A stretch of DNA of 64,000 nucleotides from Sideroxydans sp. (GCA_028710605.1 JAQTTU010000002.1:186001-250000); one strand, 5' to 3'; shown: positions 1-9,392, numbered from the stretch's first letter. Notes: generated by a model from the letters alone, not told the origin. Translations and numbers: made by a program.

Positions 1-664
1 ACACGCAGTTAAGCAACCCGCCCGAAACCCACCAGAAGGCGCGTTGATTATTCTGCGCGACACAGGAAAGAACCACGCGCACGGCGGACATCATGCCGCG
101 CAAAGCCTCAAGGGTATCGTCTTGGCGCAGCCACTTCAGCAGGTTTTGCTGATAGAGCATGCGCGAACTTTTAATGTGGGCCTGCGCATCAGCCAGCACT
201 TCCTCGTTCAACAGCGCTGGAGGCAAATCAACCTGCAAATCTGGAAAGAACAGATCGGACTCGAAGGCCATCTCCACGCCGCGTGCCTGCTGCAATTCCT
301 GATATTCCTGGAACAAACGCAGAGCGGCATTTGGCGCGCCGGCGGCGAGCGCATCGAGATAGTGGGTCATGCCGAACAGGGCGCGGTGAACGGCATCCTG
401 ACGCATGGTAGAAGTATCCTGCGGATGCGCAGAAAGATCCTGCAACATGGTTTCCAGCTCTGCACAAAACACCACCAAGCCATGCATCAACAGCATTTGC
501 AACACGCCTTTGACGCGATGCAATTCTTCTTTGGCCTTGTTCAGCGATTGCAGATTGCTGCTATCGGAAAAAAATTCTTCCAGATTTCGGCTGATGGTAG
601 CTAACGAGCTATCCAGTTCAGTTTTAACCGACAGCAGCGGCAATGGATTGGACGGAGCGGACAC
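1..664 (-). CDS. ChpA/PilL-type hybrid histidine kinase, N-terminal part (runs off left edge)
   Basis: Reading the minus strand from a GTG at 664 gives 221 codons without a stop up to the window edge, so this is the amino-terminal part of a longer protein. An AAAGGA ribosome site overlaps the end of pilJ and lies 6 bases before the GTG. The visible region is helical, with an HPt-like stretch (LHRVKGVLQMLLMHG, about residues 48-62), as in the long N-terminal regions of ChpA/PilL kinases of the twitching-motility chemosensory system. No kinase domain is visible yet. The call rests mainly on position: it follows pilG-pilH-pilI-pilJ by 9 bases, where chpA is expected. The product would phosphorylate PilG and PilH. 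Confidence 0.75.
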   Translation of the reverse strand, partial: MSAPSNPLPLLSVKTELDSSLATISRNLEEFFSDSSNLQSLNKAKEELHRVKGVLQMLLMHGLVVFCAELETMLQDLSAHPQDTSTMRQDAVHRALFGMTHYLDALAAGAPNAALRLFQEYQELQQARGVEMAFESDLFFPDLQVDLPPALLNEEVLADAQAHIKSSRMLYQQNLLKWLRQDDTLEALRGMMSAVRVVLSCVAQNNQRAFWWVSGGLLNCV

Positions 665-673
665 GATTGTCCT

Positions 674-2725
674 TTACAGTTTGAAGCCGGAAACGGAGCC
701 ATCCAGTTCTGATGCCAAACTTTCCAGCTGGGCAACCGATGCGCTGGTGAGCTGAGTACCTTTTGATGTTTGTTCGGTAATCTTCAAAATATCAGCCATG
801 ATTGACGACACTTCGCGCGCCATATCGTTCTGCACTTGAGTGGATACCGAGATACTGTTTACCAAGTCGGTCAGTTCGCGCGTGGAACGTTCAATTTCCT
901 GTAGTGATTTACCGGCTTCGTCGGAAAGCTTCGCGCCCTCTACCACACCCTGCGTGCTTTTCTCCATCGCCACCACCGCATCTTGCGTATCGCCCTGAAT
1001 CGTTTTGACCAACAGGCCGATCTGTTTGGTCGCCTCGCCGGAACGTTCCGCGAGGCGCTGCACTTCTTCGGCCACCACCGCGAATCCGCGTCCGGCCTCA
1101 CCGGCTGAAGCGGCTTGAATTGCCGCGTTAAGCGCCAGCACGTTGGTCTGTTCGGTAATGTCCGAAATCAGGTCAACGATCTCACCGATCTCCTGCGAAC
1201 TTTCACCCAGCCGCTTAATGCGCTTGGATGTTTCCTGAATCTGCTCGCGGATGCCGTCCATACCTGCAACCGAGTTACGCACAGCTTGCGCACCCTGTTC
1301 GGTTACTTCCAGTGTGCGCCGCGCCACTTTGGAAGACTGAGCCGCGCTGCTATCGACTTCCTGAATTGATCTGGCCATCAAATCGACCGCCCCGCCGGCA
1401 TCGCGAATTTCAGCCGCCTGTTTTTGCGTGGCCGCCAACAGACCCTTGGTTACCGTACCGGCATCACTGGTGGCTTTGGTTACCTGTTGCGACGCGGTGT
1501 TCACACGATCAACCAGTTTTCGCAGCTCATCCGTGGTGTAGTTGATCGAGTCGGCAATGGCACCGGTAATGTCTTCCGACACCGTGGCGCGCGCGGTCAA
1601 GTCACCGTCCGCCAAGTCAGACAACTCGTTCATTAATCGCAAAATCGCGTTCTGGTTCTCACGGTTGATACGCTCTGCTTCACGGCTGCGGCGAACTGAA
1701 TCATCGATAAACTCTTTGACCAGTAACAACAAGTCCCACAACAACAGCAAGGCCAGTATCGGAGCCGCGATGGACGTGATGCGAACCATAAACGGATTGC
1801 GATAAGCGGCGACCAGAACTTCGACCTTGTCCAGAGCGGTTTCAATATCGCGCTGGATCAGAATTGCCAACGCGTTGGTTTCCACCAGATTATTGGCGCG
1901 ACCAACCAGCGTTTCGACACTGGTTTGATAAGGAACAAATAAATTTGCGGCTTCGCGAACCAGCGGATCTTCCGGCGGGAGCATAGCCAGTGCTTCCTCG
2001 GCGGAATACGTGCTTATGCCCAATTGCGCCAATTGTTCCAGCGTGATTTTGCCGTTAAGCATCTTGTCACTGTCTTTGGCAATCTGCTCCACTGCCAGCG
2101 TAAGCTTGACGGCAACCATCTTTTTCTCGCCGCTATAGCTGTCTATCATCTTCTGCAACGGGCCGCGAAATTCAACGTTGAGTTTGCCGACAGCAATAAT
2201 GGCATTGGCCATGGCCAGCAAATCGTCGCGACCTTTCTGCATTTTGTCCACATTCGACAACAAATCATCCGTCACATTCATCAGCGCATTCAGAGGCTCA
2301 CGCGCCGCACCGGTGGTTGCGGGTAAGTTTGCGTCGCCTTTGTTCAGCGCGTCAATAATGCTGCGGATTTCCTCTTTACTCTGTTGCAAGTCATCAAAAC
2401 CTTTAGAACTGCCCGACAGACCAAGCTTGATGTCGCGGGTCATTTTATGCAGCGACACTTGCAGATTGCCCGATTCGGCTGCATAGCGCGAACCGCGAGC
2501 CACCTCAAGGTTGTTCATGGAAACGACCACTGCAACGGCCAGGAAATACATGACGGCTGCCGCACCCAGAATTTTCAATCGCTGTACCACTGGCAAATGC
2601 CTGATCAGCGGCATCGCAAATTCCAAAACCGGCATGATGACGCGGATTACCGGCCAATCGGTATTAACCCCGCCGGATTTGCCGAGAGTTTTCTTGGAAA
2701 TGGGTGATTTCAGTTGTAGTGCCAT
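674..2725 (-). CDS. pilJ: PilJ, methyl-accepting protein of the type IV pilus chemosensory system
   Basis: A 683-residue transducer. A first membrane helix lies near residues 52-70, followed by a long periplasmic helical region, a second helix near 318-340, a HAMP-like linker and a long cytoplasmic signalling hairpin. The hairpin carries the canonical MCP tip (DITEQTNVLALNAAIQAA, then GEAGRGFAVVAEEVQRLAERS). I place the start at the ATG at 2725, because GGAGGAG lies just before it; the upstream possible start at 2743 would bury that site. PilJ senses pilus or surface signals and controls the ChpA kinase through PilI. It sits between pilI and chpA in one minus-strand operon. Confidence 0.95.
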   Translation of the reverse strand: MALQLKSPISKKTLGKSGGVNTDWPVIRVIMPVLEFAMPLIRHLPVVQRLKILGAAAVMYFLAVAVVVSMNNLEVARGSRYAAESGNLQVSLHKMTRDIKLGLSGSSKGFDDLQQSKEEIRSIIDALNKGDANLPATTGAAREPLNALMNVTDDLLSNVDKMQKGRDDLLAMANAIIAVGKLNVEFRGPLQKMIDSYSGEKKMVAVKLTLAVEQIAKDSDKMLNGKITLEQLAQLGISTYSAEEALAMLPPEDPLVREAANLFVPYQTSVETLVGRANNLVETNALAILIQRDIETALDKVEVLVAAYRNPFMVRITSIAAPILALLLLWDLLLLVKEFIDDSVRRSREAERINRENQNAILRLMNELSDLADGDLTARATVSEDITGAIADSINYTTDELRKLVDRVNTASQQVTKATSDAGTVTKGLLAATQKQAAEIRDAGGAVDLMARSIQEVDSSAAQSSKVARRTLEVTEQGAQAVRNSVAGMDGIREQIQETSKRIKRLGESSQEIGEIVDLISDITEQTNVLALNAAIQAASAGEAGRGFAVVAEEVQRLAERSGEATKQIGLLVKTIQGDTQDAVVAMEKSTQGVVEGAKLSDEAGKSLQEIERSTRELTDLVNSISVSTQVQNDMAREVSSIMADILKITEQTSKGTQLTSASVAQLESLASELDGSVSGFKL

Positions 2726-2765
2726 GTTATTTCTCCTCCCCAAACGGGGTTGCTATACGGAAATG

Positions 2766-3260
2766 CTATGTGCCAATTTGCAAAAACTCCGCCTGCTCCA
2801 GAAGCTGGGGAACGTCCAGCTTGCGCCACATCTGCCCGTTTTCATCGCGTAACAGAGTTGTTCCGTCCTGCTCGACAGGATGCCAATCCTTGGAATTGCG
2901 CAGGCCGAGCACACGCGATACCAGTAGCCCGGCGTTGAAGGCGAATTTCTGTCCTATCAGCAAGACTCTGCTTTGCCCCTCGTGCAGGATAGGTGCGCCG
3001 CCCGAGTACAAGCCGAAATCAATGATGCTGTAAAGATTGCCACGCACATTGGCAATGCCGCAATACCAAGGCTTGGTCAGGGGAACCGGGGTAAGCATGG
3101 GTAAAGACATGACTTCGCTGATGTCCGGCATATCCACCAGCCAATACTGTTCGCCAACCTGCACGCCAAGCGTGGAAACCTGAGCGGTCTTGGACTTCTG
3201 CTCCTGAAGTCGATTCAGCAGTTGCTGCTGGAATTCACGCAGGTCGAAGCGCTTGGACAT
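2766..3260 (-). CDS. pilI: PilI, CheW-like coupling protein
   Basis: A 164-residue protein that is essentially a single CheW domain (about residues 25-160). It has the conserved core around WYCGIANVRGNLYSIIDFG. It should link PilJ receptor arrays to the ChpA kinase. It lies 12 bases downstream of pilH and about 40 bases upstream of pilJ on the same strand. No strong ribosome site precedes the ATG, so translation may be coupled to pilH. The CheW fold is clear; the pilus assignment comes from the neighbours. Confidence 0.92.
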   Translation of the reverse strand: MSKRFDLREFQQQLLNRLQEQKSKTAQVSTLGVQVGEQYWLVDMPDISEVMSLPMLTPVPLTKPWYCGIANVRGNLYSIIDFGLYSGGAPILHEGQSRVLLIGQKFAFNAGLLVSRVLGLRNSKDWHPVEQDGTTLLRDENGQMWRKLDVPQLLEQAEFLQIGT

Positions 3261-3272
3261 GATACGGTCGAA

Positions 3273-3638
3273 TTATCCGAGAGCAGCGATCTTGCCGAGC
3301 AACTCGTCGGCATTGATCGGCTTGGTGATGTAATCCTTGGCACCTTGACGCATGCCCCAAATCTTGTCGGTCTCTTGTCCCTTGGAGGTGCAGATGATGA
3401 CAGGAATATGTTTTGTGGCTTCGTCCTGGGTAATGGCACGGGTCGCCTGAAACCCGTTGAGGCCGGGCATCACGACATCCATCAGCACAAGATCCGGCAT
3501 TTCAGATTTGGCACTTGCCACACCTTGCTCTCCGCTCTCGGCATACACAACCTGAAACCCTTTCTTTCCCAGCAACTCACCCAAAACGAGACGCTCAGTT
3601 GGGGAGTCATCCACGACCAGTATTTTACTAATTGCCAT
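3273..3638 (-). CDS. pilH: PilH, single-domain response regulator
   Basis: A 121-residue stand-alone receiver domain. All catalytic positions are visible: the acidic pair in LVVDDSPTERL, the phosphoacceptor aspartate in LVLMDVVMPG, a Thr/Ser in IICTSKG and the lysine in YITKPIN. There is no output domain, as expected for PilH, which acts in PilT-dependent retraction control. The ATG overlaps the last codons of pilG by 11 bases, and a GAGGA site lies inside pilG, so the two are translationally coupled. Confidence 0.92.
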   Translation of the reverse strand: MAISKILVVDDSPTERLVLGELLGKKGFQVVYAESGEQGVASAKSEMPDLVLMDVVMPGLNGFQATRAITQDEATKHIPVIICTSKGQETDKIWGMRQGAKDYITKPINADELLGKIAALG

Positions 3639-4035
3639 AATTCATATCCTCATATCGTTTGGTATGTTCAATAACCGCCTCGATCAGACTTTTTTTACTG
3701 AACGGCTTGGTCAGATATTGATCGGAGCCAACCAGCTTGCCGCGTGCGCGGTCGAACAGAGTGTCCTTGCTAGTCAGCATTACAACAGGTGTACTTTTAA
3801 AGTCGCGGTGATTCTTGATGAGCGCACAAGTCTGATAACCATCCAGTCGCGGCATCATTACATCGACGAAGATGATGTCCGGTTTGGTATCGACCACTTT
3901 GGACAAACCGTCAAAACCATCCTCCGCTAGCACTACCTTGGCACCCGCTTGTGAAAGAAAAATCTCACCGCTACGGCGTATGGTATTGCTATCGTCTATG
4001 AGCACAACTTTGATGCCGGACAGACTTTCGCTCAC
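3628..4035 (-). CDS. pilG: PilG, single-domain response regulator
   Basis: Stand-alone receiver domain of 135 residues. Conserved residues are seen in VVLIDDSNTIRRS, IIFVDVMMPRLDG, VVMLTSKD and YLTKPFSK. I prefer the GTG at 4035 (MSESLSGIKV) because an AAGGTGG site lies about 7 bases ahead of it; a GTG at 4044 is an alternative that adds three residues. PilG normally promotes pilus extension and cAMP signalling. It is the first gene of the pilGHIJ-chpA operon, so the promoter should lie in the gap at 4045-4136. Confidence 0.92.
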   Translation of the reverse strand: MSESLSGIKVVLIDDSNTIRRSGEIFLSQAGAKVVLAEDGFDGLSKVVDTKPDIIFVDVMMPRLDGYQTCALIKNHRDFKSTPVVMLTSKDTLFDRARGKLVGSDQYLTKPFSKKSLIEAVIEHTKRYEDMNYGN

Positions 4036-4136
4036 GTTGACCACCTTAAACTAATGTTAAGAACCCTCGCCAGACGGCGAAAATTTCTCTCCTAGAAGCG
4101 GATGCTACCTCAATTATCTGTATCTGCTCAATGTGT

Positions 4137-5594
4137 TTATCTCCGCCAGAATTGCGGGGTGAACAGAATCAGCACGGTGAATATCTCCAATCGCCCGATC
4201 AACATTCCAAATGTGCACACCCACGTCTGGAAATCGCTCAATCCCTGATAATTGGAAGCGGGGCCAACCATCCCCAAGCCCGGACCGCAATTGTTGACAC
4301 AGGCCAACACAGCCGTCAATGCGGAGATGAAATCCATGCCGCTGATGAGCAGAACAAAAGTCAGCGTAGCGAGGGTCATGAAATACAGAAAAATAAAGCC
4401 GAGTACGGAAAATACAATATTGTTGGCGATGACATGCCCGCCGATTTTCATCGGGTTGACGACCGTCGGGTGCGACAACTTGAGAAATTCGCGCCCAGCC
4501 TGTTTTACCAGCACCAGCGTGCGTATCATTTTGATGCCGCCGCCAGTCGAGCCGGAACTGGCCGCAATTGCAGTCAAAAACATCATCCACATCGGCGCGA
4601 AGATCGGCCATTGTGCATAGTCAACACTGGCGTAGCCCGAACTGGTGGCGATGGATACCAGATTAAAGCTGGCATAGCGCAAAGCCACTCCAAAATTGGC
4701 ATACACGTTTTGCCACCACAGAAAAAATGCGATGCCCACGCAACTGCCCAGGATCAGACTCAGAGATGCGATCGCTTCCGCATCGTACAGATAGGCTTTA
4801 AGGTTTTTGCCGCGCCAGGCGAGAAAATGGGTAGAGAAGTTGATAACTGCAAACAGCATGAACAGGATCATGACGAACTCGATTAGCGGCGAATTGAAAT
4901 AGCCGATACTTGCATCATGGGTGGAAAACCCGCCTAGCCCCATCGCCGACATGGAGTGGCACACAGCATCCAGCCAATTCATGCCAGCCCATTTCAGTGA
5001 GCCGACACATAGCAGCGTGATAATAAAATAAACAATCCACAAGTTGCGCGCAGTTTCGGCGATGCGCGGAGTCAGCGCATTGTCCTTCATCGGCCCCGGT
5101 GTTTCCGCCTTGAACAACTGTCGCCCGCCAATACCGAGCAAAGGCAGCACCGCCACCGCCAATACGATGATACCCATGCCGCCCAGCCAGTTTAATTCGT
5201 GCCGCCACACATTGATGGCGGGAGGCAGGAAATCCAGCCCGGTAAGGACGGTCGCGCCTGTAGTTGTGATGCCGGACATGGTTTCGAAATACGCATCTGT
5301 AAACGACAAGCCGTTGATGACCAGCAACAGCGGCAATGTCGCAACGGCGGGCATCGCCGTCCACATTGCCACCACCAGCAGATAGCCGTGGCGGATGGAC
5401 AGTTCGCCTTTATAACGCCGGGTCAGAATCCACAACAACAGGCCCATGCCGAAAGTCCCCAGCATGGCCAGCAGAAATTCGTACAGTGTATTGTCGTGAT
5501 AAATGACGGCAGCCGAAATGGGGAGGATATAACTGATGCTGAACATAACCAGCATCAATCCCAGCGCATTGAGAACCGTTAGTGCGCGTCCCAT
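4137..5594 (-). CDS. trkH: TrkH potassium uptake channel subunit
   Basis: A 485-residue inner-membrane protein with about ten hydrophobic segments. The four pore-loop filters of the Trk/Ktr/HKT family can be seen: GITTTGATV, SAMGLGGFST, SGSTGGGIKM and NCGPGLGMVG. It imports K+ together with the cytosolic gating protein TrkA, encoded just upstream. The start codon shares one base with the trkA stop (TGATG), which indicates tight coupling. Length and filter glycines are normal for TrkH. Confidence 0.96.
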   Translation of the reverse strand: MGRALTVLNALGLMLVMFSISYILPISAAVIYHDNTLYEFLLAMLGTFGMGLLLWILTRRYKGELSIRHGYLLVVAMWTAMPAVATLPLLLVINGLSFTDAYFETMSGITTTGATVLTGLDFLPPAINVWRHELNWLGGMGIIVLAVAVLPLLGIGGRQLFKAETPGPMKDNALTPRIAETARNLWIVYFIITLLCVGSLKWAGMNWLDAVCHSMSAMGLGGFSTHDASIGYFNSPLIEFVMILFMLFAVINFSTHFLAWRGKNLKAYLYDAEAIASLSLILGSCVGIAFFLWWQNVYANFGVALRYASFNLVSIATSSGYASVDYAQWPIFAPMWMMFLTAIAASSGSTGGGIKMIRTLVLVKQAGREFLKLSHPTVVNPMKIGGHVIANNIVFSVLGFIFLYFMTLATLTFVLLISGMDFISALTAVLACVNNCGPGLGMVGPASNYQGLSDFQTWVCTFGMLIGRLEIFTVLILFTPQFWRR

Positions 5595-6967
5595 CAGAAG
5601 AATCCGAGGCTGACCTGAAACAGTTTTTCGATCTTCTTCACCATTTTTTTATCGACAACGAAAACGATCACATGGTCTTCCGATTCGATCACCGTATCGT
5701 GATGGCCGATAATGACTTTGTCGCCGCGCACCAGTGCGCCAATGGTTGCTCCTTTGGGCAAATCAATCTCGTCAATGCGTCGTCCCACCACACGCGAAGA
5801 ATCACGGTCGCCGTGCGCCACCAGTTCCAGCGATTCCGCTGCACCGCGCCGCAGCGAATGCACCGCCACCACATCGCCATGCCGCACGTAAGCCAGCAAT
5901 GAACCGATGGTGACCTGCGCCGGGGATAGCGCGATGTCGATCTTGCCGCCCTGCAACAGATCGACGTAAGCGCTGCGGTTGATGAGCGCCAGCACCTTGC
6001 GCGCGCCGTTGTGTTTGGCCAACAGCGCCGACATGATGTTGTTCTCGTCGTCGTTAGTGAGCGCGCAAAACACATCGACATCTTCGACGTGTTCCTGTTG
6101 CATCAGTTTTTCGTCCGTGCCGTCGCCGTTCAGCACCAGCGTGCTGGTCAACTCGCCGGCCAACGCTTGGCAGGACTTCTTGCTGAATTCGATCAGCTTG
6201 ACTTGATAGTCGCGCTCCAATGCTTTCGCCAAGCGTCTCCCGATGTTGCCACCGCCGACAATCATCACACGTTTTGCAGGCTTGTCCAGCTTCCGCATCT
6301 CTTTCAATACGCGGCGGATATGATCTGAAGCCGCGATAAAAAATATTTCGTCTCCAGCATGCACCACCGTGCTGCCCTCGGGAATGATCGCTCTATCCTG
6401 GCGGAAAATCGCCGCTACGCGCGCCTCGACCTGCGGCATGTGCGAGCGCAAAAAACTTAGCGGCTTGCCTACCAGCGGCCCGCCTTCAAACGCGCGCACC
6501 GCCACCAGCGATACCTTACCGTCGCCGAACTCAAGCACTTGCAGCGCTTCGGGAAACTCGATCAGTTTGGCGATGTACTCGGTAAGAATCTGCTCGGGGC
6601 AGATGGAAAAATCGACACAGAAATTATCCGTGTTGAACAGTTCTTCGCGCTTGAGGTAATCGACGGTGCGAATACGCGCGATGCGTGTCGGCGTGTTGTA
6701 TAGACTCGCTGCCAGCTTGCAAGCAACCAGATTCACTTCATCGCTTTGCGTTACCGCCAGCAGCATATCGGCATCGGCGATGCCAGCCTGCTCCAGCGTG
6801 GAAGGGTGCGCCGCGTTGCCGACCACCGTGCGCAAATCCAGCCTGTCCTGCAACTGCACCAGCTTCGCGCCGTCCGAATCGACCACGGTGATGTCGTTCG
6901 CCTCGCTCACCAGATTTTCCGCCACCGTCGAGCCGACTTGTCCCGCACCCAAAATGAGAATCTTCAC
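5594..6967 (-). CDS. trkA: TrkA, NAD-binding regulator of Trk potassium uptake
   Basis: A 457-residue cytosolic protein built from two tandem RCK units. Each begins with a Rossmann nucleotide-binding loop: GAGQVG at about residue 7 and GGGNIG at about residue 240. Each is followed by a TrkA-C domain. It binds NAD(H)/ATP and gates TrkH. Its ATG overlaps the stop of the upstream thioredoxin-like gene (ATGA), and its stop overlaps the trkH start, so the three form one minus-strand operon. Confidence 0.96.
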   Translation of the reverse strand: MKILILGAGQVGSTVAENLVSEANDITVVDSDGAKLVQLQDRLDLRTVVGNAAHPSTLEQAGIADADMLLAVTQSDEVNLVACKLAASLYNTPTRIARIRTVDYLKREELFNTDNFCVDFSICPEQILTEYIAKLIEFPEALQVLEFGDGKVSLVAVRAFEGGPLVGKPLSFLRSHMPQVEARVAAIFRQDRAIIPEGSTVVHAGDEIFFIAASDHIRRVLKEMRKLDKPAKRVMIVGGGNIGRRLAKALERDYQVKLIEFSKKSCQALAGELTSTLVLNGDGTDEKLMQQEHVEDVDVFCALTNDDENNIMSALLAKHNGARKVLALINRSAYVDLLQGGKIDIALSPAQVTIGSLLAYVRHGDVVAVHSLRRGAAESLELVAHGDRDSSRVVGRRIDEIDLPKGATIGALVRGDKVIIGHHDTVIESEDHVIVFVVDKKMVKKIEKLFQVSLGFF

Positions 6968-7521
6968 GCTTCAACCTTCCATTTAATCGAGCAGCCCATG
7001 CTGGCGATCTGCTCGCGCGGCCCCTGTCTAGTTAACGCCACTTGCAGCATGGCATTGAACAAATCGCGCGGCGCATCCGCCGCCGCCTCTTTGCGCGAAG
7101 CATCCAGCCGTCCGCGATACTGCAATTCCAGATCCGCATTGAAACCGAAGAAATCCGGGGTACACACTGCGCCGTAATCACGGGCAGTTTGCTGCGTTTC
7201 GTCCCGCACGTAAGGGAAAGGATAGTCGTATTGCTGCGCCACCAGCTTCATGTTGTCGAACGAATCTTCCGCATAATCGGCGGGATCGTTGGACATGATA
7301 GCGATACTGTTGATGCCGTGCAGTTGCAACTCGCGCGTGTCGCGGATGATGCGCTCGCGGATGGATTTCACATAAGGGCAATGGTTGCAGATGAACATCA
7401 CCAGCAGCCCGTTCTTGCCGCGCGAATTCTCCAGCGTGTAACGTTTGCCGTCCACGCCCAGCAGGTCGAACGGGCGTGCCTTCCAGCCGAAATCACACAA
7501 AGGGGGTTGCAGACTAACCAA
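6964..7521 (-). CDS. Thioredoxin-fold redox protein (peroxiredoxin/TlpA-like)
   Basis: A 185-residue protein with an AhpC/TSA-like thioredoxin fold and the active-site string CNHCPYVKSI at about residue 45. CNHC is a CxxC pair of the thioredoxin type. No signal peptide is seen, so it is probably cytosolic. Families with this CNHCPYV motif are widely annotated as thioredoxin-family or redoxin proteins, but their substrate is not established. It is the first gene of an apparent operon with trkA and trkH. A link between thiol redox state and K+ uptake is possible but is inference. Confidence 0.85.
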   Translation of the reverse strand: MVSLQPPLCDFGWKARPFDLLGVDGKRYTLENSRGKNGLLVMFICNHCPYVKSIRERIIRDTRELQLHGINSIAIMSNDPADYAEDSFDNMKLVAQQYDYPFPYVRDETQQTARDYGAVCTPDFFGFNADLELQYRGRLDASRKEAAADAPRDLFNAMLQVALTRQGPREQIASMGCSIKWKVEA

Positions 7522-7561
7522 GAATTTTTCTCCAAATAATTATTGAATCAAAAGCTATTTA

Positions 7562-7691
7562 GCCGCAGAGAACACAGAGCACACAGAGAATTCGGCAGGA
7601 TGTCATCACGCGGCAAATCATGCATTGGGCTTGGCTGAATAGTTGGGGAACGCAGTTTCATCTCTGTGACCTCTGTGTTCTCTGTGGCAAA
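7562..7691. repeat. Inverted repeat element, CACAGAG family
   Basis: Two arms rich in CACAGAG/CTCTGTG (about 7562-7590 and 7658-7691) face each other across about 67 bases. The same arm type recurs at 40764-40872 inside apbE. Here it fills the gap between the divergent redoxin operon and rsmE. Confidence 0.8.
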
Positions 7692-7759
7692 TTGGATTTT
7701 CTAGGGTTATTGTTCTGCGCATTATATTATCACGCCCGTCCCCAAGCCCTTTGCCCCCT

Positions 7760-8497
7760 ATGTCCGCGCCAAGATTCTACTGCCCGCCGCCGTTGCCCCA
7801 AAATTCCAATTGCGAACTGCCGCCCGAAGCCGCCCACCACGCCAGCCGCGTGTTGCGCCTGCGCGTGGGCGATGCCGTGCAAATCTTCGACGGGCAAGGC
7901 AATGCACTCGATGCCATCATCGCCGACATCCATGGCAAACATGTAACACTCGGCAATCTGCAACCCTGCCCGGGACAAACAGAAACCAGCCTGCGCATTG
8001 TGCTGGCGCAGGCGATGAGCAGCAGCGAAAAAATGGACTGGGTGGTACAGAAAGCCACCGAACTGGGCGCGGACGAAATCGTCCCCGTGCAGACCCAGCG
8101 CAGCGTGGCCAAACTCAGCGGCGACCGCGCCGAAAAGCGCACCGAACACTGGCGCAACGTCACCGTCTCCGCCTGCGAACAAAGCGGGCGCAACACCCTG
8201 CCGCAACTGCATGCACCGCAAGAATTAAGCACATGGCTGCACGAAATGCGCCATGAACCCGGCAGCAAATTCATCCTGCTCCCCGGCGGCTCCGGCAACC
8301 TACAATCCCAGCCCAAACCCACAGGCCGCGCCACGCTGCTCATCGGCCCGGAAGGCGGCTTCACCGGCGACGAAGCCAGTCTCGCCCAACAAGCCGGATT
8401 CATCCCCGTCCTGCTCGGCCCGCGCGTGCTGCGCACCGAAACCGCCGCTATCGCTGGTATTGCCGCGCTGCAAACGTTGTGGGGGGATTTTCAATAG
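7760..8497 (+). CDS. rsmE: RsmE, 16S rRNA m3U1498 methyltransferase
   Basis: A 245-residue SPOUT-class RNA methyltransferase with an N-terminal PUA-like part (residues 1-70) and a knotted C-terminal SAM site. The site shows LLIGPEGGFTGDE and LGPRVLRTETA. It methylates N3 of U1498 in 16S rRNA. I chose the ATG at 7760 (MSAPRFY) over an in-frame TTG at 7751. It stands alone on the plus strand. Confidence 0.95.
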   Translation: MSAPRFYCPPPLPQNSNCELPPEAAHHASRVLRLRVGDAVQIFDGQGNALDAIIADIHGKHVTLGNLQPCPGQTETSLRIVLAQAMSSSEKMDWVVQKATELGADEIVPVQTQRSVAKLSGDRAEKRTEHWRNVTVSACEQSGRNTLPQLHAPQELSTWLHEMRHEPGSKFILLPGGSGNLQSQPKPTGRATLLIGPEGGFTGDEASLAQQAGFIPVLLGPRVLRTETAAIAGIAALQTLWGDFQ

Positions 8498-8814
8498 CAC
8501 GGCATCGCGCCAAGCCAGTAAATACGGGCATCTCCATCAAATGCATGAGGTAGATCGCCGAATGAGGTGCACACCCTACCTGGCTATGTAACGCAAGGAA
8601 CGGACGGAGTGATATTGCGACCGGTAACGGCAGGCATTCCGATCATTGATTATTTTGCCAAGAATTCTGTATTGGGATAAGTTAGGCAAGAACGACACCT
8701 ATCCGGTGCAGATACACAAAGGCGGATGGGCTTTTACCAATTCAATTCATCGGCTATCGTGGCCGATATTCGCAACCGCGAGAACAACTAAACCACATCG
8801 ACTGACACCTACCT
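8498..8814. other. Intergenic stretch with repeat-C fragment and possible gene relic
   Basis: There is no convincing gene in these 317 bases. At 8519-8570 a degraded copy of the dispersed repeat family C is seen in reverse (aaatacgggcatctccatc, then tagatcgcc). From about 8610 to 8800 there are short open stretches in different frames, without a start site or length that would support a gene. This may be the remains of a decayed gene. Confidence 0.5.
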
Positions 8815-9300
8815 ATGCTCTCTTCATTCATCCCGATTTTTTACGTTCAGCTATCCCCGCAGCGATTGACGGTACGCAATGCCAGGACCGGAGAAAGCAT
8901 TTCAGAAATCCCGGAGGTTGCCATCGCGCGCGTTCCAAAAACAAGCATCGTCGGCTTTGGCGCTGAAGCGCGTTTGCACACAACAATGCAATCAGTCGAG
9001 ATCACCAACCCGTTCGCACATCCGCGCACACTTGTATCCGACTTTACGGTTGGCGAACAATTGCTGAAGGCGTTCCTGCGCCGCATGGTCGGCAGTTCCA
9101 TTTTTGCCGTCTCACCAAAGGTGGTGTTGCACCCGCTTGGCGACCCCGAAGGCGGATTTACCCAAATCGAAATCAGGGCTCTGCATGAAATGGCGATGGG
9201 CGCTGGAGCATCAAAAGTAATCATCTGGCAAGGTCGCGCGTTGAGCGATCAGGAACTTCTTTCGGGAAAATTTCCAAGCGACGGAAGCATCCTTTCTTAA
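8815..9300 (+). CDS. MreB/actin-like half-domain protein
   Basis: A 161-residue protein that aligns by eye only with the N-terminal part of MreB. Examples are the segment LVSDFTVGEQLLKAFLRR (like the VADFEVTEKMLK region) and IEIRALHEMAMGAGASKVI (like ERRAIRESALGAGAREV). MreB is about 345 residues; this protein stops where the second half would begin, so the full ATP-binding cleft cannot form. The frame is intact and codon use resembles that of its neighbours, so it looks like a real short gene rather than a fresh truncation. The start ATG lacks an obvious ribosome site. Function unknown; binding to MreB is a guess. Confidence 0.75.
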   Translation: MLSSFIPIFYVQLSPQRLTVRNARTGESISEIPEVAIARVPKTSIVGFGAEARLHTTMQSVEITNPFAHPRTLVSDFTVGEQLLKAFLRRMVGSSIFAVSPKVVLHPLGDPEGGFTQIEIRALHEMAMGAGASKVIIWQGRALSDQELLSGKFPSDGSILS

Positions 9301-9386
9301 AGTGACAAGCAGTCGGGCTGTATCCAGAATTGCATCGAGCCGATGGCACGGCGAGTTCTTGCCCCGTCCATCCCCATGATTTGAAA

Positions 9387-9392
9387 TATAAT
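9387..9392 (+). promoter_or_regulatory. Probable -10 box of the argA promoter
   Basis: A perfect TATAAT lies 44 bases upstream of the argA ATG. No good -35 element is found at 16-18 bases, so the promoter may be weak or activator-dependent. Confidence 0.45.

Noticed and set aside
4045-4136. Possible small RNA or riboswitch upstream of pilG
   Set aside because: Only 92 bases, with one weak hairpin (cgccagacggcg); no conserved structure recognised.
8646-8966. Open frame of 106 codons before and over the half-MreB gene
   Set aside because: It overlaps the MreB-like frame, has no ribosome site and no recognisable family.
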